NCBI GenBank assembly: GCA_000469685.2 | Contig: LS997566.1 | Location: 47,510,373 to 47,574,372, forward strand | Length of the DNA stretch: 64,000 nt | Direction of reading: 5' to 3' | From: Haemonchus contortus | Taxonomy: Eukaryota; Nematoda; Chromadorea; Rhabditida; Trichostrongylidae | Shown: positions 39,714 through 54,700 of the stretch, one piece after another | Position numbering within the stretch: position 1 is the stretch's first letter | Layout of the letters: every line of letters starts with the position of its first letter | Translations under genes and position numbers: made by a program | The notes under the pieces: generated by a model | The model's database searches: none | What the model was told of the DNA's origin: nothing | What the model saw: only the letters and a program-made list of their open reading frames with translations

Positions 39714-42700
39714 GTATGCTACTGCTCACTTGAATTTTCTATGAACAGATAGATGCCGTCCATTTTTTGGTTGAGAAAAAGTCCCGCTCTATTTTTTCTT
39801 CTCAGAAAAAATGTTTTTACAAAGATCCGCGCCACGTCAGTGGTAAATATTTCCGGGTGATTAATTTCGCTTTGGAAGCCATTAGTTTTTCGTGCTAAAC
39901 GAGATTTGCTAGCCGTCCCTTATACTGTTCCCTCCTTTCGTCCTTCAAGATTCCTTGGTCTGAAAAAACTGTGAGTTGCTCAAGGAGAGAAAACTCCAAG
40001 AAGTTCACCTCTTCCGTATTACTTGTGCTGGGATGTATCTCAGAATCGGTCATGCAGGCGCCCTATCCAGAGTACGGTGGAGAATCTTCGAAAGGAGTAG
40101 ATGTCTATGGAGAGGGCGAAGAAAAGGACAGTGTGGGGAAGTTGGATAGGAGGATATAACGAATTGACTGAACGATGTTGCACAAGTAACACCAACACGG
40201 CCCAGAGGCGTAAAAGCTCAATGTTCTGTTCATTTCAGATCACCGAAACTTCATCAGTCGTACTCAGTATTGACTCATTAGCTCGATACGACAGTACGGT
40301 TGTAGACCACATTGAGCAACTCATGGAACAACGAGACGCCTACGCGCAAACCCTTTTTCAGATGGCCGATACGGTACGTCAGAAGGCGTTGATAATCATT
40401 TGAACCTTGAGACTTCTTCTGCTGAATTGTGTGTATTAAGGAAAGTGACGGAGGCGGAAGTTCTACCGAAAGTTCATCAGTCAATGGTGAAATTGAGTTG
40501 ACCCAGCGACGTATTGAGAAGCGTCCGAGTGAGTTTCCAATTTGTTCGTAATGAAAGCTCTTGATTCTCTTCCTCAAAAGCAGTTGGGCCACCCTAGTCG
40601 GTTTTTTCAGTCAAATATGTTTGTGGACCGGGGAACTGGGTGGAATTCCACGACTTTTTGAACAGATCTAGAACGTTTCCTAACTGTCAATCATAAAGGG
40701 TTGTGTTACATGCAAATTTCCAACTACTTTCCAATCATAATGAGTTCAGGTCGACGCACACCATCACCGCCCTTCCTCGACAGGCATTCCACTGTCGAAC
40801 TGAGCGCAAAAAATGCCGAGCTCCGAAAACTTCGCAAAGAAACGTGAGCATTCTTACGTTTAACAACGAGAACGCGCTTGAATTCGAGTAGAACGCATGG
40901 GAAACTTCTTGGAGGAAAAACGCCTCCACGGCTCTGGATGGAAGTTAATTTAAGGAATTGTCAAAGAAATCCAACAGAAGTACTGTTAGAAGTAACCGGA
41001 GAATAAATGAATCGCTGTATGGATGACCCAGTTTCCCCTCCCTATTTTGGGCTCCCATGTAATCGTCAACCAAAGCAACCCCGAGGTCAGTGTGATGTGT
41101 CAATGGATAAGTTAATGAAATGTAAACCTTGAAGTCGATCGTCTACAGGAGCAACTAGCTAGAACTGAAGTACTGGGGCATCTAGCTAGAAAACGCCTCC
41201 CCTGTAAGGCTGTTCAGGGAGACGGCAAACGCCGGAGTACAAACAAAATTTAGTCAGTTCAAAATGTAAAAATGGAACAAATACTAGACTTCAAATGGAG
41301 GTCTGGTGCTTATTTGTCTAATGGACTCTTGAATGCCTAAATAGTTGTTTTCAGAGAGGATAAGGATGACCGAATCAACGAACTCTCAGACGAATTAGAA
41401 GCGGTGGAAACTGAAGTGAGCTAACATCAACTCACGAGAATTTCTAAACTTCACCTGCTTAGTTTGATTCCCTCCATATTTCAGGTACGAAAACTGAAAG
41501 ACGAACGAATAGAACTGATAAAAGATGCACGGGCAGCAAAGGACCTGCGAGATGAGTTGGATTGCGTCCAACAGAAGGTTCGACCTCTTTCGACCTCTAC
41601 GTCACACCTGTTTGTTCTCAAATTCCTTTTTAAGCTTGATCGGCTGGAGAAGCTCGAACGTGAAAATTCACATTTGCACGAAAAACTGGCCAAGTTGGAA
41701 TATGTTCAGTCGCAATTGGAGGTAAGTTGGGTTGTCAAGGTATGAAAGGTCCAAAAGGTTCCTCGAGCTGAAGTCCCGACGTAAAGCAAAAAAGTGAGGC
41801 GAAAACGATCGTATGGTCCAGGCGGAGTCACACATTCAAGGTTAAGAAGGGAGGAGTGGGAAGGGATGGGTAGTTATGTTTACAGCCAAATGGAGCCATT
41901 TTGTAGATTCAGAGCAAGAGGTACGTCAATGAATCCATGGGCTTGCACGAGGATCTTTAGTGGTTACTTGACCATGTAGACATATTTGTGAAAGGGTTAC
42001 TTGCTCTTCCTCCACCATCTGCTGCTGTTCCATAAAAGGTTGTTATCCCCTTAGAAAACCTAAAGTACAATACTTCCAAGCTGTGGTAATCGCAATTATA
42101 GACGACACTTCAGTACAAAAACGAAGCCAGGCAATAGTTCAATCCTTTTCTTGCTTGCATCACTGCAGTAAGAAATAGATACAGCTCGTTCTAATCCACG
42201 ATTTCTATATATCAAAAGACCGTTTCAACTGAAACCATGGCGCTCAGTTTTCCTACTTTGTCCCAATGCTGTCTTCCGTTTGCCTACTGCTGCTGATCTT
42301 GGTTTTTCGATTTTAAGTAGGATTTTTGGGTGTTTGCCTTATGCTACCTTTTGGACAGATGATACTGTGTTCCTCACTTACTTACTATCCTTACTGCCTC
42401 CTTTTGAGCATCAACGAGCCGACAATGCCACCCTCGAGATGTCAATTGAACAGCTTGAAAACGAGCTCGAGTTGCTTCGTCAAGAGAAAAAGGTCAGCTT
42501 ATCATTTTCATCAGTTGTCTTTGTTCGTCAATTTCGTCACCCAACATCGCTTGAGAATGAGAAATTTTTCGCTGAACATACTATCCTAATTGACAGTCTA
42601 CTTTTCTAATTGACAGTCTATTTGTTACTCATCTATTGTCAAACCGGATTCCTTGAAAGAACATTACTCGAATGATAAATTAGCAGAGAACTCATTGATT

Positions 42701-45700
42701 TGGTCATTTTTCGTTTTCAAAACCATCATGAAACTCCCTTCCCTTGATTGTATATCACGATGAAACACTGTATTGCAGAATCAAAACGAGACCCAAACCC
42801 GTTTGACCGAAGCCCAGCAAAGCATACGAGGTTTACAAACGGACATCGGCGTGGTGAGTAAACTTTGTTTTCTTCTCGAGACCAGTTGTTTTCAAGCTTA
42901 AATCTGATGTTCTTTTTAGAAGAACACAAAAATCGAAGAGCTTCTAGTGGAACAGTCACGGTTAGAAAACGAACTGATGCTGGTGAATACGAAAATGCTG
43001 GAAATGGAAAGGTAACTTCCCTCGAACTGTTACATTGATCCGATACCCTGTTGGCATTCATTCCATAGTCATTGCATCAGTATAATGGGCTTTTGATGAG
43101 AGATTTCCCCTCTCAGTCATGGAATCAAGTTTTGGATCGCTACACTCGAGATAGACCACGTACCTTTCCAAATTCCGTAATGCTGATTGAATCCACTTGA
43201 ACCAACGTTTTCTTACCTTCCAAAAAGTTTTCAGCCTAGGAGCTGTGGACAACCAGCTCAGCGGAAACAATGCCTCAAAAATGACCCACTATTCTGGGCA
43301 GGCATCAAACCACTTGATGGGGTGGTCACAAACTGTGCATATTCCCAATATTCCACCCCTGCTATGGACCGTTTGTCCCTTCTTATCAATCAGTATGACA
43401 CATAAAGGTGTAAATTGAAGAAAAACCTTTTAATTGGGACAAGTCGGTCTTAGTTTTTTGTTTGCGAATTGGTGTTATTTCATCAGTCATCACAAGGCCA
43501 TGCAGAAATTTGCATTGAACGCACTTTGCCCGCATCCATTTTCATAGCACGTTCCTCAGAAGCAGAATTCATTATTCGCCAAGAAAACTCGTCCTTCGCA
43601 CTCCGGACTCCACCCTTTTTCTACGTTTTTTCATCGCTTCGATTCCCTTGTCACTGCCTTCTGTTGCCAACCAACTAAGTACGGTAATGAGAGCAATCTT
43701 CCAAGCGCAGCAAAGCTTCCAGCAAGCAGAGAGCAAATCGATACCTCATCACAATATTAAGCATATTAGCGTTGATCATGTGGTATGCGCCCCGCTTCCG
43801 ATTACTTACAGAACCGTGGTGGCGTTCTGAAAGCGTATGAGACCATACAATGAGTCGCAGGGACAAGCCGATACACAAATCAGTGCTCTCACCCTCTTGA
43901 TCAGTCTGCTTATCAATACGAGACTTGATCCCCCGACTATGTGCGTGATGCTGTGGGGATTGGGTCTGACCATTGACCACTTAACCCACCACCACCCGAC
44001 AACTACCAGTAATTCTTAACCAATCACCGCTGGTTTAAAGGTGTCTACCAATGTAGTGCTGTCATTTGCAAATCATACCCAGTTGTCCAACCGGCATATT
44101 TTGTTGCATTACTGTGACTTGGGTGAGCGCAACCTATTCACAGCAGCACCAACGATCATTCAATGTTCAGCACTTACTTCAAAGTTGCCATTTGGCCTAC
44201 TTTCAACGATCGCTCTACCTTTTAGACGCATGGACTGTTCAAGTAATGCGCCACAAGAGAGTTTTGGCTCGCTGGCTGACGAAATGGCCGACAGCGAAAA
44301 GAGTGAGATGATGCAGTTACGTTTGGAGAATCGAAAACTCCGATCCCATCTCGAATCCACAGAGAAGTGCGTCTAGGAACTGCACAATGTTCTGGCTATC
44401 TGTAAATGCTACGTTTGCAGCTCAACAGTGTCATCAGCCGAGCTGGAACAGCTAAAGAGTGAGATGGAACAACGGGAAAGGGTCTTTGCTGAGACGAGAG
44501 CTGAGAACGAGCTCATGCAGCGACAACTGCATACGGCCGAGTCTACGGTGTCGCAGCTCAATCAAGAGATCCTTCAGGTAAGCGTGTTTATTGAAGACTC
44601 GGTCGAGCAACAAAATTCTGTCCTTAGGCGACTACCGAACGAGAGAAGCTACGGGCCGAACGTGACGAATCTGTGATGTCGCTCATCGATGCCAGAAAGA
44701 AATTCGCACAGTTTCAGACGGAATTTGGTCGGAAGTTCGAGCAGGAAGCTCAGACTAAGGTAGGTGACCTCTCATACTGTCATAGTAAGGTTTTCAGTCA
44801 AGAATATTGACATTCTCTGATATTCAGGTGATGGAAGTCGAAGCAGAGCTGCAGGAACTACGACGAAAATTGAGCTCCGTGACAGAAGAACGAAAGCAGA
44901 CGGAAAAACAACTGCAGCGGGTCTGTGAAGAACAGAAGTCCCTTCGAGTGACAGTCGATGAACTTAGAGAGGAAAAGGAGAATGCAGAAACTCAGAGTGC
45001 GAATAGTGAAAGGGCACGGCGTAATGCTGAAGCAGAGAGGAACTCGCTAAAGGTGAGTGGAGTTGGAAAGAGTGCGTTCTGTGGAAGAAATTCCAAGATT
45101 CTCAGGCCCGTCTTGAAGCCTTGGATGCTGAATGTGAAGAGTTGCGGGAGCGAGCCAGATGCGCTGAAGATGCTTCTCGACGACTGGCCGCCTGCGAACG
45201 TCGCCTGGCTGAGCAACAAACGCGCATAGGCGATTTGGAGGCCGAAAATCGCACACTTCAGCAGCAGGTTTGTTACTATAATCACTCCATCGACTCTGAA
45301 CTGCCATAGGCAACCGAAGCTGTGCTGCCATACTGATTTTCAGCTTGGTTAGAACTGCCCTGAGGTTCAATTTTTAATTATTCTACGAGTTCATTGACTC
45401 CATAATCGTTTGAAAAGTCGTTGAATTTCAGATGGAGCTGGAATCACAGAAAACTCAACGCCTTCGAGAAGACCTTGTCACGGAAAAATCGAAGGGAGCA
45501 GAGCTGGTGGGCAGATTGCGAAGCGTATGCGCTGCGATTGCACTCAATGGCGGAAAAATCGATGTGGAAATGGATGACCACCAGGTATATCCCATGTAGG
45601 CAAATTCTGGCGAGACTCCCAGGAATTGGATCGTTTGCAGCTGATCGATTCGATCGATAACGTCATCATGGGAGCGCTCAATGCCGCAAAACGTGAGGCC

Positions 45701-48700
45701 GACGCTCTGAGGTTGCAGCAACACACGCAGATCGCTGAATTGAACGATTTGAAGAGCGATATCGAGAAATTGAGGTGATCGCTGTTAATTTATTCAGCTG
45801 TAAGGATTGTTCGAATCAGTGGGGCAGGATATCGGTAGGCTTGTTTGGGACCTGAATTCCACCCTCTCCAAAAGTTTCGGCCCAGAACAGCTTCTTTCCC
45901 TAAGTCTTTCCAGAATGACTGAGCGAGGCCAAGAACTGAACTGCTTAGCGCAAGATTGCTGCTAAAAGATTGATTCGTCTTTTCGATTCGGTCCAGGAAG
46001 TGCGAGAGCACTAACTGAAGACCTTTGAATTGTTTTATCTATCTTTTTTGAAGATCAGATTCCATCTAGCATGGTTCCATACATTGCTGCACTGAGAAGC
46101 CAGACTCTTCTATCTGCTCCTATAGAATGTGGATCTCAAGCTTATCTGAAGTAGTTTTTATCTGGAAATGAAATAGTTTGTCCACTGCCTGCAAGTAATT
46201 TTCACAAAGGGATCCTTTCTTTCTTGCTCTTCAATTCGCTATTAAGAAACAGCGGTAAAGAGCCACGAGAGTCAACGACTCAGTGGTTTTCCGATCCTCC
46301 CACTCATGCAACTGCAGCAATGGGTGTCGTATTTCAGAATCTGGCCGCATAGCTCACGTGCTAGTTATCGCCATGAAATTTTAAAAAGTTTAAAGAGAGA
46401 TGAAGGCGGCGGGGGAAGAAAGGAGCGTCGGGGGAACAACAAAAGGCAACGCAAGAATCGCACTACATGCTAATTTCTAGCCCTTCAACCCCTATAACTC
46501 TCCACCCTCTTCCCGATTTCCTTCTCCCCTGTAGTAATAGCGGTGGTTTAGTTAGGGGATTTTTGAATATTGTGCTGACACTAGACGAAAGCCTTTCTGT
46601 ACCGCAGTTGACATCCGTCCAGCTGGCGATCCATCAACGCTTTACGCCATTTTCTGACCCATTTGCATGCTAAATCACCACGCATACATAGGTAGATCCA
46701 GATGTCACCGATCCGCTACGGCTTCACCCCTGCTGGGTGTTGGGCAGGTATTGCTCTCATCTTTCGGAATTTCAGAAGAAGTGAAAGCGTCTCGCTCAAC
46801 GAAAGTGACGATCGCGTCCGCGAACTGTCCAAAGAGAACGTCTCCCTCAAAGAACAGGTACGGTGGTATTCGAGGGCAGTAGCTCGTTCACTTCGTTTTT
46901 CTCTTCACAAGCCGCTTTTCCTCAAGCATTTGCCAGTGGCCGAATCGGCATGTGGCGATATACGTTTTATGGCGTTATTCCGGATTGCTAATCGCGTCCA
47001 TCGCGACATTTCCACTCCAAGCCTTTTCCCTGCTACTACCGCTTTACTATTTCAGATATTTTTGAGCAGTTTTTGACTGATTCATTCCTATTTTTCAACT
47101 GTTTCGAACCGAACATATCTTAGGTGTTCCTTGCTCAAGAGAAGGTTCGAGAGCTCCAAGTTGAAGTTGCTGCCAAGAACAGTGAGATCGCCTCGGCTAA
47201 ACGTGGAATCGAAGAGCTCAGCAGGAATTCGGTACGATTTAGTTTCTAAGGTGTTTTTTTTGGGAAAATTGAAGCATCATTAACCTCCGGACCCTTTTTG
47301 ATCGTAGATTATTCGGCTTCAGTAGAAAACTCTGATATTTATAAGAAATTCCTTAATTCTAAATATTTTTTTGAAAAGTAACGTTTACTTTCGAATATAA
47401 ATGGAGAACAGTATAAGAAATTTTAAGCCACCGTACAGTTTCGTAATTTTGAGAGTATAAGGAAATTATGCTGATATGATAGTTTCTGGATGTCAGTGTG
47501 TTTCTCCATTCCGAATAGCAGAGAGGCTTATGTCGGTGGGCTTCCAAACCGAACCTTGACTGTCTCCACGAAATGAATGGCTAGGTCGTTTTTTCCCATT
47601 TCTTGTAATAGCTGGCAGTTAACTACGCACGACATCAAGGAAGAAAAGTTAACTTTGTAGGGGGAAAAGGGATGTTCCTCGTTTATGGGAACATTTTATG
47701 ACCTAGCTACTCGTTAGGGTGTTTATCCTGAGGAATTTACGATCCCGGGATTTACGATCAAGATGCTCTCGCTTCTTCTGATCCTCCACTACTTACTCAC
47801 TTTGCGATTTGTGGTGATCGTTTTCATTCGTAGCTTTTAATACGGACTTCAGGCATTGGTGTCGTCTTTTTTCAATCTGGCGCCCTTTCATATTACCTGC
47901 TCCCCTACCACCATAAGCTTGCTTTATCTGCAAATCTATGATCTTCCAAATGTCTTGTTCATTTTGTAACAGTGCTAGAAGCATGGCACATCATCATGAA
48001 AATCGCTCTTAATCTGCAGCTTCGCGCTCTCCAATCTAAGTTCAATCCTCGAAAAGGATATGAAAAAAATTGAACAGACCGCTGTAAGAAGAAACGAGAG
48101 ACGTGATGATGTAGGGCGTTGGCTTAGCGGCGGTTCGGTTTCCCAAGAGGAACGGCGATCGGAGACATTCGCATTTGATGTGATGTTTTACCCAGGTCAA
48201 TGTCAGTTTCCTGCTTACGTTGGTGACACGCTGTAATACGCCTCACCTCTTGCTGGGCCACTCAGAGAGGCGTGTAGTTCGAAGAGTACATCTGGCTCTA
48301 CTTAGGTGCTTCTTACACCAACCCGAATTATTACGACCACGCTATTCATCAACTCGTCAATAGAGTCGTCTGTGAACATCCGGATCGATTTGAGACCGAA
48401 ATGCCGATATTTTTTTTCATTGACTGCTGATCCCCTGGGACAAATTGGGCACTGTTCGTGTCGTGGGGTATTCGTTTCAACAACTTCTTCTGGAACGTAA
48501 TGTGAGCTCAGAGGAACTGTTGAAATTGAACTCACGATCAACTCCCTTTAGCTTTGTTCGTGCGATCGCTGCCTATAGTTACTTTTTCCTTTCTCTTCCT
48601 CAAAGTTGACGTTATAGAATTCAGTGGCCTGATTTCTTGGGGACTGTGACTACTTGTCTTTGGGCTCGATGGAAGTTGGGTGAAAGGATCCCTCTGATCA

Positions 48701-51700
48701 GCATGACACGATAAGGCGTCCTTGATATTTGTGTCTTACGTACTTCTTCAGCAAACTTGTGCTTGCAATTCGAAACAGCACCGCTTTTTTGTCGTCAAAC
48801 TCAAGTTTGCTTGGCTGAAATGCTTGCTCTCGAAGTACTCTTATCACTTCTTTCCGCAGATTTATCCGCCATATGTAATCTATCAGTTTCCTAAGCGTCC
48901 ATGTTCGACTCTCGATAAATCTTGGCATATCATCACACCATGTTGGCAGCAGGTTTTATTAAAATCTTATAAAATTAATGCAATCAGTATCCATCTCACA
49001 AATGAATCCTTCCGTAGTGTGGTCATATAGTTCAATATTTTCTTGAACTCCTGTATCTTCAACGGTGAATTTGAGTAGGCCTATGCATTACTGCTCAGAG
49101 GCGCGTTGTCCTCGAAACTCGGTAGGATATCAATGGCAGAGTTGAGGTTTATTGGCCTTTTTGGCCCATTCACAACAAGTACGAACATCTGATCGCTAAT
49201 CGTCGTACATATTTTATGCATCAGCGCTCAGGGAGATTTTTATCGTTTCTGTCCCGTCCCCGTCCATCCCGTTCGGCCCTCTACATATATCACATGCCAA
49301 TTATTCCATCTCTTGCGCGATCGTCAGTGGCTGTCATTCCTTCTTCCTTACCGATCCTTCACCAGGTCGAATGATTCTTCCTAAATATAGCTTCGTATAA
49401 CTTTCACTATTTTATTCGTACATTATTTTGTTCAGAAAAAAAGCTGGTTTTGTTTGATTCGCTCTTTTTTCTCTGTCTGGTATATCAGAAACAGTCAGCG
49501 TGAATCTAAGCATTTAGGTAGCATAATGTTACCGTCTAAGATCGCATAGATTAGGCTCAAACTAAAGGGTACCTGTGTGGAACTACTTACTCCAACTGAA
49601 GTACACAATACTTTTTTTAGTCGCTAGAGTAGCACTATGCAAAAAGATCATCAATATATCTCAAAACTTCTGGGTTTTATGTGGAAATGATTCGTGATTC
49701 TGATGATTCGTGTTTGAGTCATTTCCATTCTGTCGATTTTTTATTTCGGCTAACATTCTACACATTGTTTCAGACCACTGCATCTGCATCCAACACAGAA
49801 TTGGCCCGGTTACAAGTGTCTTTGCGGAACCTACAACTTCAGGTTAGCTAACTCGTACCGTACTTACCGAAAGACCAAGACCGACTCCAAAAACTTGGAG
49901 TGTGTGGCAGGCCTAACCCGGAACCGCAAAATAAATAACTCGAGAAGTTGAGGCAGACCTGAAAGTGAAACTTCCTAGCTACAAAGTAATATCGTTAGAG
50001 CTACTTCAATATTTCCGATAGGTTTTGTCAATTTCTCTAATTCGTCTCGAGTATATGTCCTTAAAAAGGAGCTGTAGAAGAATACCCCAAGTGTAGAGGT
50101 CGATTTTACCAATATCAGTATCCTACTGATTCCAGGAAGAACTTCTTCGTGAGGATAACGCCCAATTACGAGTGCAAATCGATTTGGCGGAGAAGTCACG
50201 GCTAATTGCCAAAAAAGACGCTGTTAGTTCTTACGGTTACAGTAGCCGCTAATTGGATTATGTAATGGATCCTACTCGGGTATCGTTCAGGATTCGTTGG
50301 CGGCCATGCATCAAGCTCTTCTGAGCGATCACGATCGTCTTCAGAATCTGCACGATCTGCTCACCCAGGACTACGAACGTGCTCGTCTCGAAAACGTCGA
50401 CATGAAGTCGAAACTGAAGTCTCAGCGGGTCAGTTTCACTGGGTATCACTGTCGTTTATTTGTCGTTCTGCGAGAGTAATTGATTGTACCATGAAATTTC
50501 ACAAATACCGCCTACTTTTGTCACGTAACCTTACTGTTCTTCTGCTTATACCCAACCGTTGTAAAAATCTTTACTCGGAGGGGTTTTATGTCAAAGGATA
50601 ACGCTTGGGGAAAAGTTGGCACTGATTTTTTTTACTAATAAAATTTGCCCTCTCTGTGCAACGAGCGGTGAGTGGCTGCACCCCAGTAGAGCGCTATTCC
50701 GTAATAATCTGAAAAAGAAATATGAATAGCTCTGACGACGCATCATCTACTTGTGTTTCTTCGCTGAGATTGTGGATTTGTCCGTGTCCGTTACTACCTT
50801 CTACACATCTCATGGAAGTTCACTCGTGGAACTTCCCGGACGATTCACTCCTATTTCAAAATCCCGAACCATTTTACCCTTTGTATTATAATTGCATGAT
50901 CTAACAAATCTTAGGTGTTCTCGGAGGAGCACGTTGTTCTTTGTCTCTGCTGGCGGTGTTCGCGATCTGAGTATAGGGTGTGGCAGCCATCTATCAGACT
51001 GAATAGCTCCTATACCTCTCAGCAACGATCCTGTCACTCACCGGAACCCATCAATCGCAATTGAATGGGCCCTATTCCATCTAGGCTACTCCTATTCACA
51101 CTTCCTCTTCAGTGCCCAAAGTGATGCATACAAGAACCTCGAAAAGCCCTTCTCAACTCGTTCTGTCGTTCTGGCTACTCCCTGCTAGGAGGGCCCAAAG
51201 GATAGGGCCTAGACTGGTCCAAAAATTTCTGCGGGCTACTCCTTTCGATCGATATTTCCTCGACATCTTGTTTATCGTAATTACAATCACCTAATATTTT
51301 ATATTGACGACTGTCTTAGATCATTGCATCAGGACTTCCGTAATAATAATGATTGATAGGGGCAGTTGGCGGGTCATAAAATCATACTCAGTTCTCCTTT
51401 ACGTTTATTTATGGGCCCATAGGGTCACAGGATGTGACAGATTGTCACCACTCAAGTTTCTCTTATTTTCAGCCGATCGCCGTTAGCCATTCGCGTGAGT
51501 TGGATGAGATGCGAACGGCTCTCGAGCATGAACGTACCGAGAGAGATCGCCAACTGAGAGCGTATGCCGATCTTCACAACGAGCAAGGAGCTCTGAAAAG
51601 AGAACTCGATCAAATCAGGTCCGCTCATAGGCTTAAACCTCTATCCCCCTCACTAATCACCTGTACCATTTGTAGAAAAGAAAACGACTGCCTGTCGAGG

Positions 51701-54700
51701 AATTGTGATGGTCTCGGATCGGAAGTGAGGAAGCTGAAATTAGCCGAGCAGGCGCAACGAGCCACTGTTGAAGACCTGATGACAACCGTTGAAGAGCAGA
51801 CGAAAAGCATCCAGGCCAAGGAGATCGAAATTGCCAAGCTTCACAACGCTATCGAGGTTTGTTTTATTTTGAAGTTTTTGAAAGTCCTGGAACAACTGTG
51901 AAAACTGTCCGCTCGTCTCTCCCGGGGTAACTCGGCCAATATAGTCTTTTATAATGAATCTTACCAATTCCAGCTCCTGACCAAAGTGAATCGCGTTTAT
52001 GAAGAGGAGAGCAAGAACCTCGGACGTCAGGTGACTTTCTTTTTCTACATTCGCTTTGAAATTTTTGTGTAATGCTAAAATAATTGTGGTCTTCCATCAA
52101 TTCCGATTCCTGTCGGTCCTACTGCTCAGAGCGGAAATCAATCTATTATACTTTCTGTTGTTTCTTTGAATAGTAGAGGTCGAAAGAGATTCCGTTCAAA
52201 ATAAATAGCTACTTCCAGGTGGAAACGCTACTGCATTACAACCGAGAACTACAAGAAAAGGCACTCAGCGAGAAAAATGTGGCGCATCTGGAGCAGAAGC
52301 AATTTCAGGTGACTACCAGCTGTCGCTTCCGCTTCGATCATTTTTTACCACACTTGGGAGTGTGGATTGATGAATTTCGTCTGCTGTTCAGGATAAGCTC
52401 AACGCTCTTCAACGCCATAAAGAAAAATTGGAAGAGAAAATTATGGATCAATATCGATCGATGGAAAACAAGAAATCTGCTGAGCGACAGAAACAACCGC
52501 TGGTGAAACGAGCGGCAAAAGCTCTGATTAACAGGGTACGTTTGCTGGCACCGGCAAAAATCACTTTCTGTCCCTTATCTTCCTCTTTTCAGCGTCGTCC
52601 ATCAGTACCAAGCGGTGGTTCGACTACTGAGGATAGCAGTGTGTACAGCGCTGATGAGGGATCGCCACCACTCGTAAACGGTAAATCCCTGCACAAAGCT
52701 GCACTCGCAGACACCGCTGCACAAATCACCCAAACGTCACCACCACCACCCAAGACGAGCGCCACTGCCACAACCCCTGCACCGCCGGTCCCAGCACGCA
52801 GCATCGTGTACGGTAAAGCCTCGCTGCGGTTGCCGTTGACGTTTAAGAAACGCTCGACGTTTCGTGATGACACTTTCCAAGGCGCTTATACAAATCCTAA
52901 TGTTCGCAAAATGATCGATGTACAGTATGACACCTCCGATCAATAATTGGTGAAATTGCGCGAGTGGGCGCGGGGGGTTGCGCACTGCCGTCGTCTAATC
53001 ACTGTCTTTGTATGGGTCCGTTGTTTTCGTGTGTGTGCGCGTGATAATTGTTGCCTTGTTGAAAAACGTCTTGTTTTTCGTAGTCTATACAGTTCTATGT
53101 ACACGTTTCCCTGTGATCATGTCCTCGTGTTCAAATGTCCTTGTCTGATCGATAAATCGATAAAGTCTATTTGTTATAGTTTTTATTTGTTGCACACATT
53201 TTTCACATTTCGTTGGTGTTCATGTGCTTGTAGAATTAGTGTTAGCAAATAGAAGGCACGATACATGTTGATTTTTTAGCTTTCGCGTATCTAAGGTGGG
53301 GGGGGGGGGGGGGGAATGAAAAAAATCTGTAGGAACGGTAAGCGCCTCTCTGCTCGCTTCCTCGCCACGTCTACTAGAAGTTTACTGGAAATGCCTAGGT
53401 TTCTTCTGCATGAAATTCCCCATTAGCTTCTAACTTTCAAGGATTCATATCCTTGAAGAGCTCCTGGAGTAGCCCGGCTCTAGTCACACCATTAGCTTGT
53501 GTTTTCAGAATGAATTCTGATAGCGGGCCTTACTTATTTTTCACAAAAATTGATTGCACTTCTGTCTAGTAAAGTGGCCTTATCGTCCCAAAAGCTCGGA
53601 AAAAAGATTAATAGGGTGCTCAGGTATGGACGAAATTCGGCCCCGAACTTCAGACCAAGCCAAATCGAACATTCAAGCTAGGGATTCGGAAATATCATTC
53701 GGGAGCTTGACTTAGTAACAAACCTACTCAATGATGGTTGGAAGCAACTCGATCAAATGTTGAAAACATAATCGCAAAATCTACAAGACATACTTCACGC
53801 CCTGCACTGACAATCGTCCCAATGAACTCCCGAACTCCCTATTTCGCTTGCACATAGGAAGATTTATTACATGCTGATTGCAGTGGCTTTGAGAAGATAT
53901 TCATAACAAACTTAGTAACTAGAAACAATCGAGGAGCTTGAGTTTCTGCTGCAGACACCGCATAAAAAATATGGGGTGATGATTAGAACTGTGACTTTTT
54001 TTCAATATTTTTGACAATTATCGAAATGGGGAGTCTATGTGAATCAGCTGTCGTTTCTCAGCTGAAGTCCGAACATCTATGAACTCTCAACTCGTACTGT
54101 TGCCCTATTAAACATTTTTAGTTGGATTAACTCCATTGACGCTGAGGATTTAACGGCACTCCTTACATGGCTCTGACTATAGCTGACAGCTTAAAGCGCA
54201 ACCGTTCATCTCTTTATCCTCACACTTTTCGTCTTCACCCTCACTCACGCTCTCAGCTTCATCTGTGAACACATCATCACTTTCTGTCTTTAGGAATTGA
54301 CGACTTCGACCCATTTCCACCGACGTGCTCCTCTTCCGAAGACCACGATCGTGTAACGCCACCTCATGAATCGACATTTACTTCCCTGGGTATGCTTTCT
54401 TTATAAAATTGTATTTTCCAAAGAGAAATCTAATTTCTGACGATACAGAAGCAATCCACAACGACTTTGTTCGTTTCCGTAATGATGCCGTCGGCGGTTC
54501 ACTCAGGGACTATTCCCCTCGCCGAACACCCACGCTCAATCAGGTCTCTTATAACGGTGGGTGCTTCTTTCTTTCAGGAGCAACAGGATCCCTGAGTTAT
54601 CCTTTTTAGGTCCCGAGAAGTCTGCTGATGGTCCACAGATATCTGCTCTGCCGCCTCGAGCACCCATCAGAAACATTGGTGCTACTGCTTCACTCCGAAC

